A DNA stretch of 23,004 nucleotides from positions 1 through 23,004 of the forward strand of contig JBFMFH010000005.1 in the NCBI GenBank assembly GCA_040752275.1, in the 5' to 3' direction. This DNA is from JBFMFH01 sp040752275. Lineage in GTDB: Bacteria; Acidobacteriota; Vicinamibacteria; Vicinamibacterales; JAKQTR01. The translations under genes were made by a program, and so were the position numbers. This document shows, piece by piece, positions 7,801 through 14,447 of this stretch. The notes below the pieces were generated by a model. It was not told where the DNA came from. It was given only the letters and a program-made list of their open reading frames with translations, and ran no database searches. The number at the start of each line of letters is the position of its first letter. Position 1 is the stretch's first letter.

Positions 7801-8308
7801 GAACTGGTACCTGTACACCTACGCGACCTGCAGCGCGGCGTTCCTCTTCGCCTGGGCGGCACTGAGACGGCGCGATGATTTCCTGCTCCGGGACGAGGAT
7901 AACGGCAGCCGGACCCTTCGCCTCAGGCTGTCGCACCTCGCAGCCGCCGGCGCCGTCGTCCTGCTGTTCGTCCTCGTCAACATCGAGATCGCGGACTTCT
8001 ACTCTGTGGGGACCACGATCACCTTCGGGTTCGGCGTGAGGTTGGCGCAGGATCTGACCTACACGCTCGCGTGGGGCATCTACGGCGTTGCACTGCTCGC
8101 GATCGGGATCGTGATGCGTGCGCGCGCGGCGAGGGCAACGGCTCTGGCTCTGCTCGTCGTCACGGTCTTCAAGTGCTTCCTGTACGACCTCGGTCGACTC
8201 GAAGGCCTGTATCGCGTCGCGTCGTTCGTCGGGCTGGCGATGTGTCTGGCGCTGGTGGCCGTCGCGCTGCAGAAGTACGTGCTGGGCGGCCGGAAGAGCG
8301 GGTCGTGA
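4829..8308 (+). CDS. DUF2339 family polytopic membrane protein
   Basis: Very large inner-membrane protein of 1159 aa and unknown function. Residues 2-19 form an N-terminal transmembrane anchor, followed by a short coiled-coil-like stretch (RVGLLDGLLRGQDDRLNELQ, about 26-55). A long Ala/Pro-rich linker (about 60-180) is probably exposed and disordered. From W186 (WESLVGVKFFSAVAGVALVV) to the C-terminus the protein is almost entirely hydrophobic helices, more than twenty by eye. The block around 186-230, with FFLRFSIEQGWLGPPVRM, is the typical DUF2339 opening. The ATG at 4829 is well supported by GGGAGG at 4818-4823. Length and layout match the family. The family is often placed near cell-envelope or exopolysaccharide functions, but no reaction is established and I see no catalytic motif. 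The next gene begins 42 bp downstream. Confidence 0.88.
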   Translation: MVFLLFVAVGVLGFIVFGLKNRVGLLDGLLRGQDDRLNELQLEVGRLAQRTRDASLGPVNAPAEGARPAPAASARVPLQPDVPVHTPAAPIVTAPTPLPSSPAAPSASPPTPVPPVPAVASDVPFVAAAAAVAAAMPGREAARALKPAATEPPIHVMAGAGVGSEAAAPEPETAADREAGPGGFDWESLVGVKFFSAVAGVALVVAAIFFLRFSIEQGWLGPPVRMAIGVLTAAGLLAFSERRAAGRYRITADALDVAGVTILYATFFAAHSLWQLIGTIIAFVLLVAVTLIAILLALRRSSPLIAGLGLLGGFAAPALLSSGEDNPFTLFGYLIVLNTGLAWVARHKRWAPLVGVSLLFTTLYQWGWVAKFLTPEKVPVAVSIFLIFPALAFTLLFLGGMTGPPPNGERAWHGPFRTLALASAMLPLLILPVLTMAPYGNQYGWLFVFLLLLASGYLAMAIALRREEIHLLGALATVVVTLLWAGAAYSSAAWPVVLGIIAVFVALYLLAPAIGSRFGITFAGDGRHAALASPLLLVSFAVLVVREPETASPAMAFGVLFVLLAAVAAYAVVRRYPAAYLAGAAAALLAEVFWSAKYLEPSRLVPALTVYGTFGILFLAVPVAARRTGRQFDPAVAYLGLSGFLFLLRIAGDPSLAVPPWPWFGALAVLAVAVGAAALDLGRGGLQVAATSFVIVSLLAWETAAQRSPWPSVALAGAIVTALYGTVWAWLAARAKLAGGLLEWTVVVGLVGGQVAAIGASIIPGAPSLTLLVGAHLILLLAVLTVSWRARWPVLAPAAVLVLGFATLFWASSPHTGADWRRVLLFALVPYAIFVAYPLVLGRRVGAALSPYLTAVLANVPFFLAAHWSLKGGGFGAYIGALPIVQALVMAGLLAVLLRIERASARAEGRLALVAAAVLAGVTVAIPLQLDRQWLTVGWALEGAALAWLFTRIPHRGLLWWCVGLLAAVFARLVLNPEVFAYAPRSTARILNWYLYTYATCSAAFLFAWAALRRRDDFLLRDEDNGSRTLRLRLSHLAAAGAVVLLFVLVNIEIADFYSVGTTITFGFGVRLAQDLTYTLAWGIYGVALLAIGIVMRARAARATALALLVVTVFKCFLYDLGRLEGLYRVASFVGLAMCLALVAVALQKYVLGGRKSGS

Positions 8309-8350
8309 CAGGCGTGGTTTCGCGCGGTAGAGTGACACGGGGAGCCCTCG

Positions 8351-8719
8351 ATGATCACCGGCGTCCATCAGATTGCCATCACCGTGAAGGACCTCGACTC
8401 GGGCATCGCGTTCTACCGCGACGTTTTGGGCCTCCAGCTCCTGTTCCAGGCTCCGCCGGGGTTGGCGTTCTTCCAGTGCGGCCAGACGCGTCTCATGTTG
8501 AGCGCCGTTCCGGAGGTGGATCCGAGCAGGCGCATGGTCCTCTATTACGCGACGCCGGATATCAACGCGGCCGTGGACGATCTCCGGCGAAGAGGGGCAG
8601 CCATCACGCAGGAGCCGCAGATGATTGCCCGCGTCGAGAACCGTGACGTGTGGCTGGCCGTGACGGAGGATCCGGACGGGCACGTCGTGGGTCTGATGAG
8701 CGAGGTCCCGGTCTCGTAG
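8351..8719 (+). CDS. VOC (glyoxalase/bleomycin-resistance/dioxygenase) superfamily protein
   Basis: Small cytoplasmic protein of 122 aa with a single vicinal-oxygen-chelate fold made of two beta-alpha-beta-beta-beta modules. The first module opens with HQIAITVKDLDSGIAFYRDV and LGLQL; the second contains YYATPDINAAVDDL and closes with EDPDGHVVGLMSEV. H6 is the usual first metal ligand of the superfamily. The position normally filled by Glu in the last strand (DGNxxEL) appears to be Gly or Val here, so the metal site is incomplete in this monomer. VOC proteins dimerise, and function cannot be read from the fold. GGGGAG lies 8 nt before the ATG. It is followed 32 bp later by a secreted SnoaL-like protein on the same strand and may share its transcript. 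Confidence 0.85.
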   Translation: MITGVHQIAITVKDLDSGIAFYRDVLGLQLLFQAPPGLAFFQCGQTRLMLSAVPEVDPSRRMVLYYATPDINAAVDDLRRRGAAITQEPQMIARVENRDVWLAVTEDPDGHVVGLMSEVPVS

Positions 8720-8751
8720 GCGACGGCTCGTCGTGGCCGTAGGAGGGCAGT

Positions 8752-9342
8752 ATGCACTGGATGCGCGCGACCGCCATCGCGACGGGCCTGCTGGCCGTCC
8801 TGGCCGGCCCCTGCCCGTCTCAGTCCGCAGGCACGGCCGTGGCACAGGCCGATCGGGATGATTCCGTCGGCCTGCTCATCGACGCCTGGGAGCGGATGTG
8901 GAACACGTACGACCTCAACCAGGTTGCCGAACTGTTCGTGCCCAACTCGTCGGTGACCTACTTCTCCTCGGAGGCCAAGGGCGTCATCCCGGGGATCGAC
9001 GCCTTGAGGGTGCATCACGAGGCGCTCGGGTTCGTGCCTGGCGGCAAGGAGCAGCCGAACAAGCTCTGGCTCGAGGACCGCGGGATTCGATGGCATGGCG
9101 GTGTAGCCACAGTAGTGGCGATCTGGCTCTTCTCGAAGCAGACCGGAGAACACAGCAGCACGCTGCAACAGGGTCCTGTCACCTTCGTCGTCGTTCCCTG
9201 GGGTACGACCTATCGCATTGCCCATGCGCACTTCGCGACCTACCGAGGTCCCGACTCGGCCTCGGAAACCGCGCACGTGCGACCTGCGGCCGGGGGCCAG
9301 GGTGGACGCGCCGGCCTTGTCGGCCCCGACACGACCCGATAG
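8752..9342 (+). CDS. Secreted SnoaL/DUF4440-like (NTF2-fold) protein
   Basis: Protein of 196 aa with a signal peptide (hydrophobic 7-20, probable cleavage after AVAQA near residue 33) followed by an NTF2-like domain at about 36-165. The domain opens with the typical helix LLIDAWERMWNTYDLNQVAE and LFVPNSSVTYF. Strands WHGGVATVVAIWLF, GPVTFVVVPWGTTYRIAHAH and FATY follow. NTF2-fold proteins of this kind bind small molecules or act as simple isomerases or dehydratases; no catalytic residues can be assigned. The last 30 residues are Gly/Arg-rich and probably disordered. AGGAGGG precedes the ATG, one of the best ribosome sites in the window. The E1 gene starts 8 bp after its stop, which suggests one transcript. 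Confidence 0.72.
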   Translation: MHWMRATAIATGLLAVLAGPCPSQSAGTAVAQADRDDSVGLLIDAWERMWNTYDLNQVAELFVPNSSVTYFSSEAKGVIPGIDALRVHHEALGFVPGGKEQPNKLWLEDRGIRWHGGVATVVAIWLFSKQTGEHSSTLQQGPVTFVVVPWGTTYRIAHAHFATYRGPDSASETAHVRPAAGGQGGRAGLVGPDTTR

Positions 9343-9350
9343 CATACGGC

Positions 9351-11834
9351 ATGCCCACAGGCGGTCCGTTTCCTCGTCTGAGCGACCTGGCCGACCGTTT
9401 TGGGGCGTTCGTTGCCGAACGCGCTCCCTTTGCGTACCATCTCGCGGTCGATGCGTGGGACGCCGCGTCGGCTGGTCGTGTGCCCACAGGGCCGGACGAT
9501 CTCGTCCGTGTGAAGGCCACTCTCAGGAAGGAACTCACCGTGCGGACGGCGGATTGGGATCCGCCGATCAAGAACGAAACCACTCCGGGCGTTACTGCAC
9601 GCGACCGCTTGACGGCCGCGGCGCGCGAGCTGGCGGACGAGTGCGACGGCTTCCTGGACCGTGAACTGGCGGCGCTCTCGCTGACCCGTGCGGAACGCCT
9701 CGAGATTCTCCGCGGGATGATCCTGACGCGCGCCACCGACAACCGGCTGAAGAGCCTGTTCACCGGCGGAGAGGTTCGCTACGGCGCATCTGCCTTCCAG
9801 GGCAAGGGATTCCGATCGCTGGGGCAGGAGGCCATCTACGCGGCGGGGATTTGCCTGCGTCGTGGCCAGGCCTTTCGGGGTCGTGACGGAGCCTGGCTGG
9901 GCGACGTCGTCTCGCCCATGATTCGGGATCTCGGGATCGCGCTTGCCATGCGGCCCGAGCCCGAAACGGTGCGCATGGTGTTGTCGGCACAGATGGGCAA
10001 GGCCGGACCGCCCATGAACGGCAAGGATCTGCACATCGGCGATCTCGACTGGGGCATCTACCCGCCGGCGGCACCGCTCGTCGTGCCGACGATGGCCGTA
10101 GTCGGGATGGCGATGGCCTTTGCGCGCAGCGGGAGCGGGCGGGTTGCGGTATCGCTCGTCGGTGACGGCACGACATCGCTCGGCGAGTGGCACGAGGCGG
10201 TCAATCTCGCCGCGGTGCAGAAGCTCCCCGTTGTCTTCTGCGTCCAGAACAACCAGACCGCGCTGTCGACGCCCGCCTCAGAGCAGTTCGCCGCGCGCGT
10301 GCTGGCAGACAAGGGCGTGGGGTACGGTCTGCCCGGCATCACGATCGACGGCACCGATGCGGACGAGATCGCCGCGGCGTTCGCGTGGGCAGTGGGTCGG
10401 GCCCGCGACCGCCTCGGGCCCGCGCTCATCGAGCTGGTCAGCATGCGCATGTGCGGGCACGCCCATCACGACGACATGCTCTACCTCGGCAAGGACCCGC
10501 AGCCGTCGTGGGACTACCCGCCTGTCTTGGACTCGGGCTATGCGGACGTCGGACTCTACGCGTTCTGGGCCGCCCGCGACCCGATCCATCGGTACGCCGA
10601 ACGGCTGGAGGCCGAAGGGCTGGTCGACCCGGGGCAGGTCGACGCCTTCAAACGCGATGCGGAGGCAATCGTGGACGAAGCCGCGCGGCGGGTCGTGGCC
10701 ACGCCCTGGCCTGACGCCGAGGAAGCCGGCCGAGGTGTGCTAGCTGACGAACCGCCACGCAGGCGCGTCGAGGTGCTGACGCGCGAAGCGCGCGTCGCGC
10801 TGCCTGCGGATCGGCCCCTCCCCCCGGTCGAGCCGGCGCCGCCGTTCGACTCGAAAGGGCGGACGTTTCTCGACGCCATCATGCGTGGAATCGGCGATGC
10901 CCTCGCCCGAGATCCACGCGTCCTCGTGCTCGGCGAGGACGTCGGCGGGCGCTACGGCAACGCGTTCCTGCTGCTGCGTCCGCTCCTGAAGACCTTCGCC
11001 GATCGGATCGTCAATACGCCCATTGCGGAGGCGGCCATCATCGGGGTCTCGGCCGGCGCCGCGATGGCCGGGCTCCGGCCCATCGCTGAGATGCAGTTCA
11101 ACGATTTCGTGGCTGGCGGCTTCAACCAGCTCGTCAACAACGCCGCCAAGTCGCGGTACCGGTTTGGCGCCGGCGTGCCCCTGGTGCTGCGCATGCCGTG
11201 GGGCGGGCTTCGACACGCGGGCCCGTATCACAGCCAGAACACCGAGGCGTGGTTCACGAGAACACCCGGACTGAAGGTCGTCGTCCCGTCGACGCCGCAC
11301 GACGCGCGCGCACTGATGGCGGCTGCCGTGGCGGACCCGGATCCGGTGCTCTACTACGAGCACATCGCCCTCTACCGGGACCCGAGAATCAAGCAGGTGC
11401 TGGGCGACGAGCCGCCCGCCGCGATCCCGCTGGGTCGTGCGGCGCTGCGCCGCCGCGGGGCGGATTTGGCCATCATCTCGTACGGCGCCTACGTGCACAT
11501 CGCGATGCGCGTGGCCGAGTCGCTGGCGGTCTCGGGCATCGAAGCAGCCGTCGTCGATCTCAGGTGCCTCGCCCCGCTCGATCGCGAGACCATCATGACG
11601 GTCGTGTGCCACTGCAGCCGCGTGCTCATCGTTCACGAGGACTCGCGCACCGGCGGCATCGGCGAGAGCCTGGCCGCGGTCATCCAGGAGGAAGCCTTCG
11701 AGGCGCTCGACGCGCCAGTCCGCGTCATCGGCGCCCTGGACACGCCCGTGCCGTACTCGCCACCGCTCGAGGAGGCCTTCCTGCCGTCCGAACGCGACAT
11801 CGAGCGCGAGGCGCGACTGCTGGTTGCGTACTAG
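9351..11834 (+). CDS. Fused alpha/beta E1 component of a branched-chain-type 2-oxoacid dehydrogenase
   Basis: Thiamine-diphosphate enzyme of 827 aa that decarboxylates a 2-oxoacid and passes the acyl group to a lipoyl E2 protein. About 110 N-terminal residues form an extension outside the E1 fold. The E1-alpha part (about 115-430) carries the ThDP motif GDG (271-273) and NN (300-301), 26 residues apart. A linker joins it to E1-beta (about 505-827), with GEDVGGRYG, the activating Glu in NTPIAEAAIIG, and the catalytic His H627 in GPYHSQNTEAWF. The reading frame is open upstream to 8898, but ATG 9351 is chosen because the upstream part overlaps the SnoaL-like gene. The alpha-beta fusion favours 2-oxoisovalerate dehydrogenase, but pyruvate or another 2-oxoacid cannot be excluded. 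No E2 or E3 gene lies in the window, so the partners must be encoded elsewhere. Confidence 0.9.
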   Translation: MPTGGPFPRLSDLADRFGAFVAERAPFAYHLAVDAWDAASAGRVPTGPDDLVRVKATLRKELTVRTADWDPPIKNETTPGVTARDRLTAAARELADECDGFLDRELAALSLTRAERLEILRGMILTRATDNRLKSLFTGGEVRYGASAFQGKGFRSLGQEAIYAAGICLRRGQAFRGRDGAWLGDVVSPMIRDLGIALAMRPEPETVRMVLSAQMGKAGPPMNGKDLHIGDLDWGIYPPAAPLVVPTMAVVGMAMAFARSGSGRVAVSLVGDGTTSLGEWHEAVNLAAVQKLPVVFCVQNNQTALSTPASEQFAARVLADKGVGYGLPGITIDGTDADEIAAAFAWAVGRARDRLGPALIELVSMRMCGHAHHDDMLYLGKDPQPSWDYPPVLDSGYADVGLYAFWAARDPIHRYAERLEAEGLVDPGQVDAFKRDAEAIVDEAARRVVATPWPDAEEAGRGVLADEPPRRRVEVLTREARVALPADRPLPPVEPAPPFDSKGRTFLDAIMRGIGDALARDPRVLVLGEDVGGRYGNAFLLLRPLLKTFADRIVNTPIAEAAIIGVSAGAAMAGLRPIAEMQFNDFVAGGFNQLVNNAAKSRYRFGAGVPLVLRMPWGGLRHAGPYHSQNTEAWFTRTPGLKVVVPSTPHDARALMAAAVADPDPVLYYEHIALYRDPRIKQVLGDEPPAAIPLGRAALRRRGADLAIISYGAYVHIAMRVAESLAVSGIEAAVVDLRCLAPLDRETIMTVVCHCSRVLIVHEDSRTGGIGESLAAVIQEEAFEALDAPVRVIGALDTPVPYSPPLEEAFLPSERDIEREARLLVAY

Positions 11835-11843
11835 CGAGGCTCC

Positions 11844-11860
11844 GCTCGGGACCGCCGAGC
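11844..11860 (+). terminator. Possible terminator hairpin after the E1 gene
   Basis: GCTCGG and CCGAGC (6 bp) enclose a 5-nt loop, 10 bp after the E1 stop. No T tract follows. A second inverted repeat, GCCCCAG/CTGGGGC with a 12-nt loop, lies at 11895-11920. Either could end the upstream transcript before the LemA unit. Confidence 0.3.
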
Positions 11861-11939
11861 AGGGCTTCCCCGGCGGCCGTAGCCTCGGGCGAAGGCCCCA
11901 GCCCTGGGCTCACCTGGGGCGCTCCGGCGGTCACGGGTG

Positions 11940-11945
11940 TAGAAT
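11940..11945 (+). promoter_or_regulatory. Candidate -10 box upstream of lemA
   Basis: TAGAAT, preceded directly by TG, lies 40 bp before the proposed lemA start at 11985. No good -35 box is visible. It is positioned to start a lemA-DUF2207 transcript downstream of the hairpins that follow the E1 gene. Confidence 0.28.
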
Positions 11946-11973
11946 CCCAGGCAGCGGTTGAACACGATCTCAC

Positions 11974-11978
11974 GGGAG
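11974..11978 (+). promoter_or_regulatory. Shine-Dalgarno site that decides the lemA start
   Basis: GGGAG lies 6 nt before ATG 11985. The longer in-frame start is a TTG at 11958 without a ribosome site, and it would add nine polar residues ahead of the membrane anchor. The ATG is therefore preferred. Confidence 0.6.
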
Positions 11979-11984
11979 ACCTCC

Positions 11985-12530
11985 ATGCTCTTTGGCCTCG
12001 GCATCCTCGCGGTTCTGGTGCTCGGGTTCGTCGTTCTCTACAACAGCCTCGTCAGACTGAGGGTTCTGGTCGACAACGCCTGGGCCGACATCGACGTCCA
12101 GCTCAAGCGGCGCCACGACCTGATCCCGAATCTGATCGAGACGGTCAAGGGCTACGCGGCCCACGAACGCTCGACCTTCGAGGCCGTCGTCGAGGCGAGG
12201 AACACGGCTGTCGCCGCACGAGGGCCAAGAGCCCAGGGCGAAGCGGAGCGCGGGCTGGCTGCCGCGCTCGGTGGCCTGTTTGCGCTGGCCGAATCGTACC
12301 CCCAGCTTCGGGCGACCGAGAACTTCGCCGAGCTGCAGGGCTCGCTTGCGAACATCGAGGAGGCCGTCCAATCCGCCCGCCGGTACTACAACGCCGTCGT
12401 CCGCGACTTCAACACGCGAATCGCGCAGGTCCCGTGGATCCTCGTGGCGGGCGTGCTCGGCTACAGCGCACGGGAGTTCTTCCAGATCGCGGACGACGCC
12501 GAGCGCGCCGTTCCGGCCGTCACGTTCTGA
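11985..12530 (+). CDS. lemA: LemA family protein
   Basis: Membrane-anchored protein of 181 aa. Residues 3-19 (FGLGILAVLVLGFVVLY) form a single N-terminal transmembrane segment. The rest is the helical-bundle LemA domain with its signature NAWADIDVQLKRRHDLIPNL followed by IETVKGYAAHE and VVEARNTAV. Later conserved parts include the LRATENFAELQ stretch and RYYNAVVRDFNTRI, the most typical LemA segment. Length is normal for the family. LemA proteins are widespread in bacteria with no agreed molecular role; pairing with DUF2207 or TPM-domain genes is common and points to an envelope function. It is followed 134 bp later by a DUF2207 gene on the same strand. Confidence 0.93.
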   Translation: MLFGLGILAVLVLGFVVLYNSLVRLRVLVDNAWADIDVQLKRRHDLIPNLIETVKGYAAHERSTFEAVVEARNTAVAARGPRAQGEAERGLAAALGGLFALAESYPQLRATENFAELQGSLANIEEAVQSARRYYNAVVRDFNTRIAQVPWILVAGVLGYSAREFFQIADDAERAVPAVTF

Positions 12531-12664
12531 TTGCAGGACGTCGCGCTGGTTCGTTCGCAGTTTGCGGTACCACGTGCCCGGTCAGTTGTAGGCCCAGGGC
12601 TCTCCTGGCCCGAGCGGTGTCGAAGGCAGTCCTGCGCTTCGTCGCGAATCCGAAGGTGAGTCCC

Positions 12665-14434
12665 ATGCGAACTGCACGTCTGGTCTTGCTCGCCGTGGTG
12701 GCGCTGGTCATCGCATCCGCCCCCGTATCCGGTCAGCGGCGTCTCGTCATCGAGGACTTCCACGCGGACGTACGGGTCGGCGCCGACGGCGTCATCGTTG
12801 TGACGGAGACCATCCGCCCGCGCTTCGAAGGAACGTGGAACGGCATCTTCCGGACCATCCCCGTCGACTACACGACGCCTCAGGGCTTCACCTACACGCT
12901 TCGCCTCGACGTCGACAGCGTGACGGACGGGGATGGGAGCGATCTTCGGTACGAGAGCAGCCGCGAACGCCACTATCGCAAGCTCAAGATCTGGGTGCCT
13001 GGCGCTGCCGATGCCAGGCGGACGGTTGTCATTCGCTACCGCGTCGCCAACGGACTGAAGTTCTTCGAGGAGCACGACGAGCTGTACTGGAACGTCACCG
13101 GCGACGAGTGGGAGGTGCCCATCGAGCACGCCCAGGCTGTCATCCGCCTACCGCCCGGGGTCGAGAACATCCGCACGAATGCGTTCACCGGCGGCTACGG
13201 CTCGAGGGAGTCGCAAGCGATCATCGGCCCTGCCGCATCGACGCTCGAGAGGCGCATTCCCGGGGACGACCCGGTGATTGTCGAGACCTCCGGTCCGCTG
13301 AGCTTCCGCGAAGGGCTGACTGTTGCCGTGGCGTGGAACCCGGGAGTCGTGGCGCGTCCGACCGCCACTCAGAAGGCAAGGTCCTTCCTGGCCGACAACT
13401 GGGCGCTTGGCATTCCGTTGTTCGTCTTCGCCGGCATGTTCTGGGTCTGGCGCCGCCACGGGCGTGATCCACGGCGCCTGCCGGTCGCCGTCCAGTACGA
13501 GCCGCCGGAGGGCTTGACGCCGGCGGAGGTCGGGACGCTGGCCGACAACTCACCGGACCTGCGCGACATCACGGCCACGATCGTCGATCTGGCCGTACGG
13601 GGGTTCCTGAGGATCGAGGAGAAGCAGGAGGAGCGCTTCTTCGGGCTGTTCAACGCCACGGAGTACACGCTGTCGCTGATGAAGCCGGCCGGAGAGTGGA
13701 CGGAGCTGCGTCCTCACGAGACGCACATGCTCTCGAACCTCTTCTCGACGACGCACCGCGGGTCCGCCGCGCTGCCCGCCCAGCCGATCGACTCGGTCGA
13801 CGTGTCGGATCTGAAGAACCGGTTCTACAAGCACGTTCCCACGATCAAGGAACACGTCGTCAAGGGACTGATCGGACACGGGTACTACCGGCGCCGTCCC
13901 GACCAGATCAAGCGGTGGTTCTTCCTTGCGGCAGGGATCGTCGCCGTGTTGTCGATCATGGCCAGCGACATCCTGGACCTGGGCGGAACGGGCGTTATCG
14001 CGGGCTTCCTGTCCGCGATCGTCATCGCCGTCTTCGGCTGGTTCATGCCCGCGCGGACGATCAAGGGGGCACGTGCTCTCGAGCGGGTCCTGGGGTTCGA
14101 GGACTTCCTGGACAAAGTCGAGGGCGATCGGTACGAGCGGCTGAAGAGCACGCCCCACATGTTCGAGCGCTACCTTCCGTTCGCCATGGCGCTGGGTGTC
14201 GAACGGAACTGGGCCAAGGCCTTCGACGGGATCTACACGACGCAGCCGGCGTGGTACGTCGGGGGACACTACCCCGTGTTCAGAGCGCAGGCGTTCACCT
14301 CGTCGTTGCACGGCCTGACCCAGAGCGCCGGCTCCGCGATGATCTCCGCACCGCGGAGTTCGGGCGGGTCCGGTAGCGGGGGTGGTGGGTTCTCGGGTGG
14401 CGGGTTCGGCGGTGGCGGCGGCGGAGGGTTCTGA
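12665..14434 (+). CDS. DUF2207 domain membrane protein with Gly-rich C-terminus
   Basis: Protein of 589 aa. The signal peptide is 1-23 (MRTARLVLLAVVALVIASAP, cleavage before Q24). Residues 24-240 form the extracytoplasmic DUF2207 beta-domain, starting with LVIEDFHADVRVGADGVIVV and including GIFRTIPVDY and YWNVTGDEWEVPI. A transmembrane helix at about 247-265 is followed by a cytoplasmic section. A transmembrane pair lies at about 418-463, then a second soluble section with FEDFLDKVEGDRYERL. The tail from about 565 is almost pure Gly/Ser and ends in GGGGGGGF. This order is typical of the DUF2207 family and its LemA partnership; the biochemical role is unknown. The frame is open back to 11198, but that part overlaps the E1 and LemA genes. 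ATG 12665 is preceded by GAAGGTGAG and opens a signal peptide, so it is the start. Confidence 0.9.
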   Translation: MRTARLVLLAVVALVIASAPVSGQRRLVIEDFHADVRVGADGVIVVTETIRPRFEGTWNGIFRTIPVDYTTPQGFTYTLRLDVDSVTDGDGSDLRYESSRERHYRKLKIWVPGAADARRTVVIRYRVANGLKFFEEHDELYWNVTGDEWEVPIEHAQAVIRLPPGVENIRTNAFTGGYGSRESQAIIGPAASTLERRIPGDDPVIVETSGPLSFREGLTVAVAWNPGVVARPTATQKARSFLADNWALGIPLFVFAGMFWVWRRHGRDPRRLPVAVQYEPPEGLTPAEVGTLADNSPDLRDITATIVDLAVRGFLRIEEKQEERFFGLFNATEYTLSLMKPAGEWTELRPHETHMLSNLFSTTHRGSAALPAQPIDSVDVSDLKNRFYKHVPTIKEHVVKGLIGHGYYRRRPDQIKRWFFLAAGIVAVLSIMASDILDLGGTGVIAGFLSAIVIAVFGWFMPARTIKGARALERVLGFEDFLDKVEGDRYERLKSTPHMFERYLPFAMALGVERNWAKAFDGIYTTQPAWYVGGHYPVFRAQAFTSSLHGLTQSAGSAMISAPRSSGGSGSGGGGFSGGGFGGGGGGGF

Positions 14435-14447
14435 TGGGGCGCGTGCC

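Noticed and set aside
6611..8845. Open frame of 744 codons antisense to the DUF2339 and VOC genes
   Set aside because: It is dominated by Arg, Gln, Glu, Gly and His, typical of the reverse strand of hydrophobic membrane-protein codons. It spans the ends of two convincing genes.
8898..9350. Upstream extension of the fused E1 gene frame
   Set aside because: The extra 151 codons overlap the SnoaL-like gene in another frame and are Arg-rich. ATG 9351, 8 bp after that gene, is the natural start.
11198..12664. Upstream extension of the DUF2207 frame
   Set aside because: It overlaps E1-beta and LemA, and the signal peptide with its ribosome site begins at ATG 12665.
14435..14447. Terminator between the convergent DUF2207 and speA genes
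   Set aside because: Only 13 bp separate the stops and no hairpin fits. Termination, if any, must occur inside the opposite gene.
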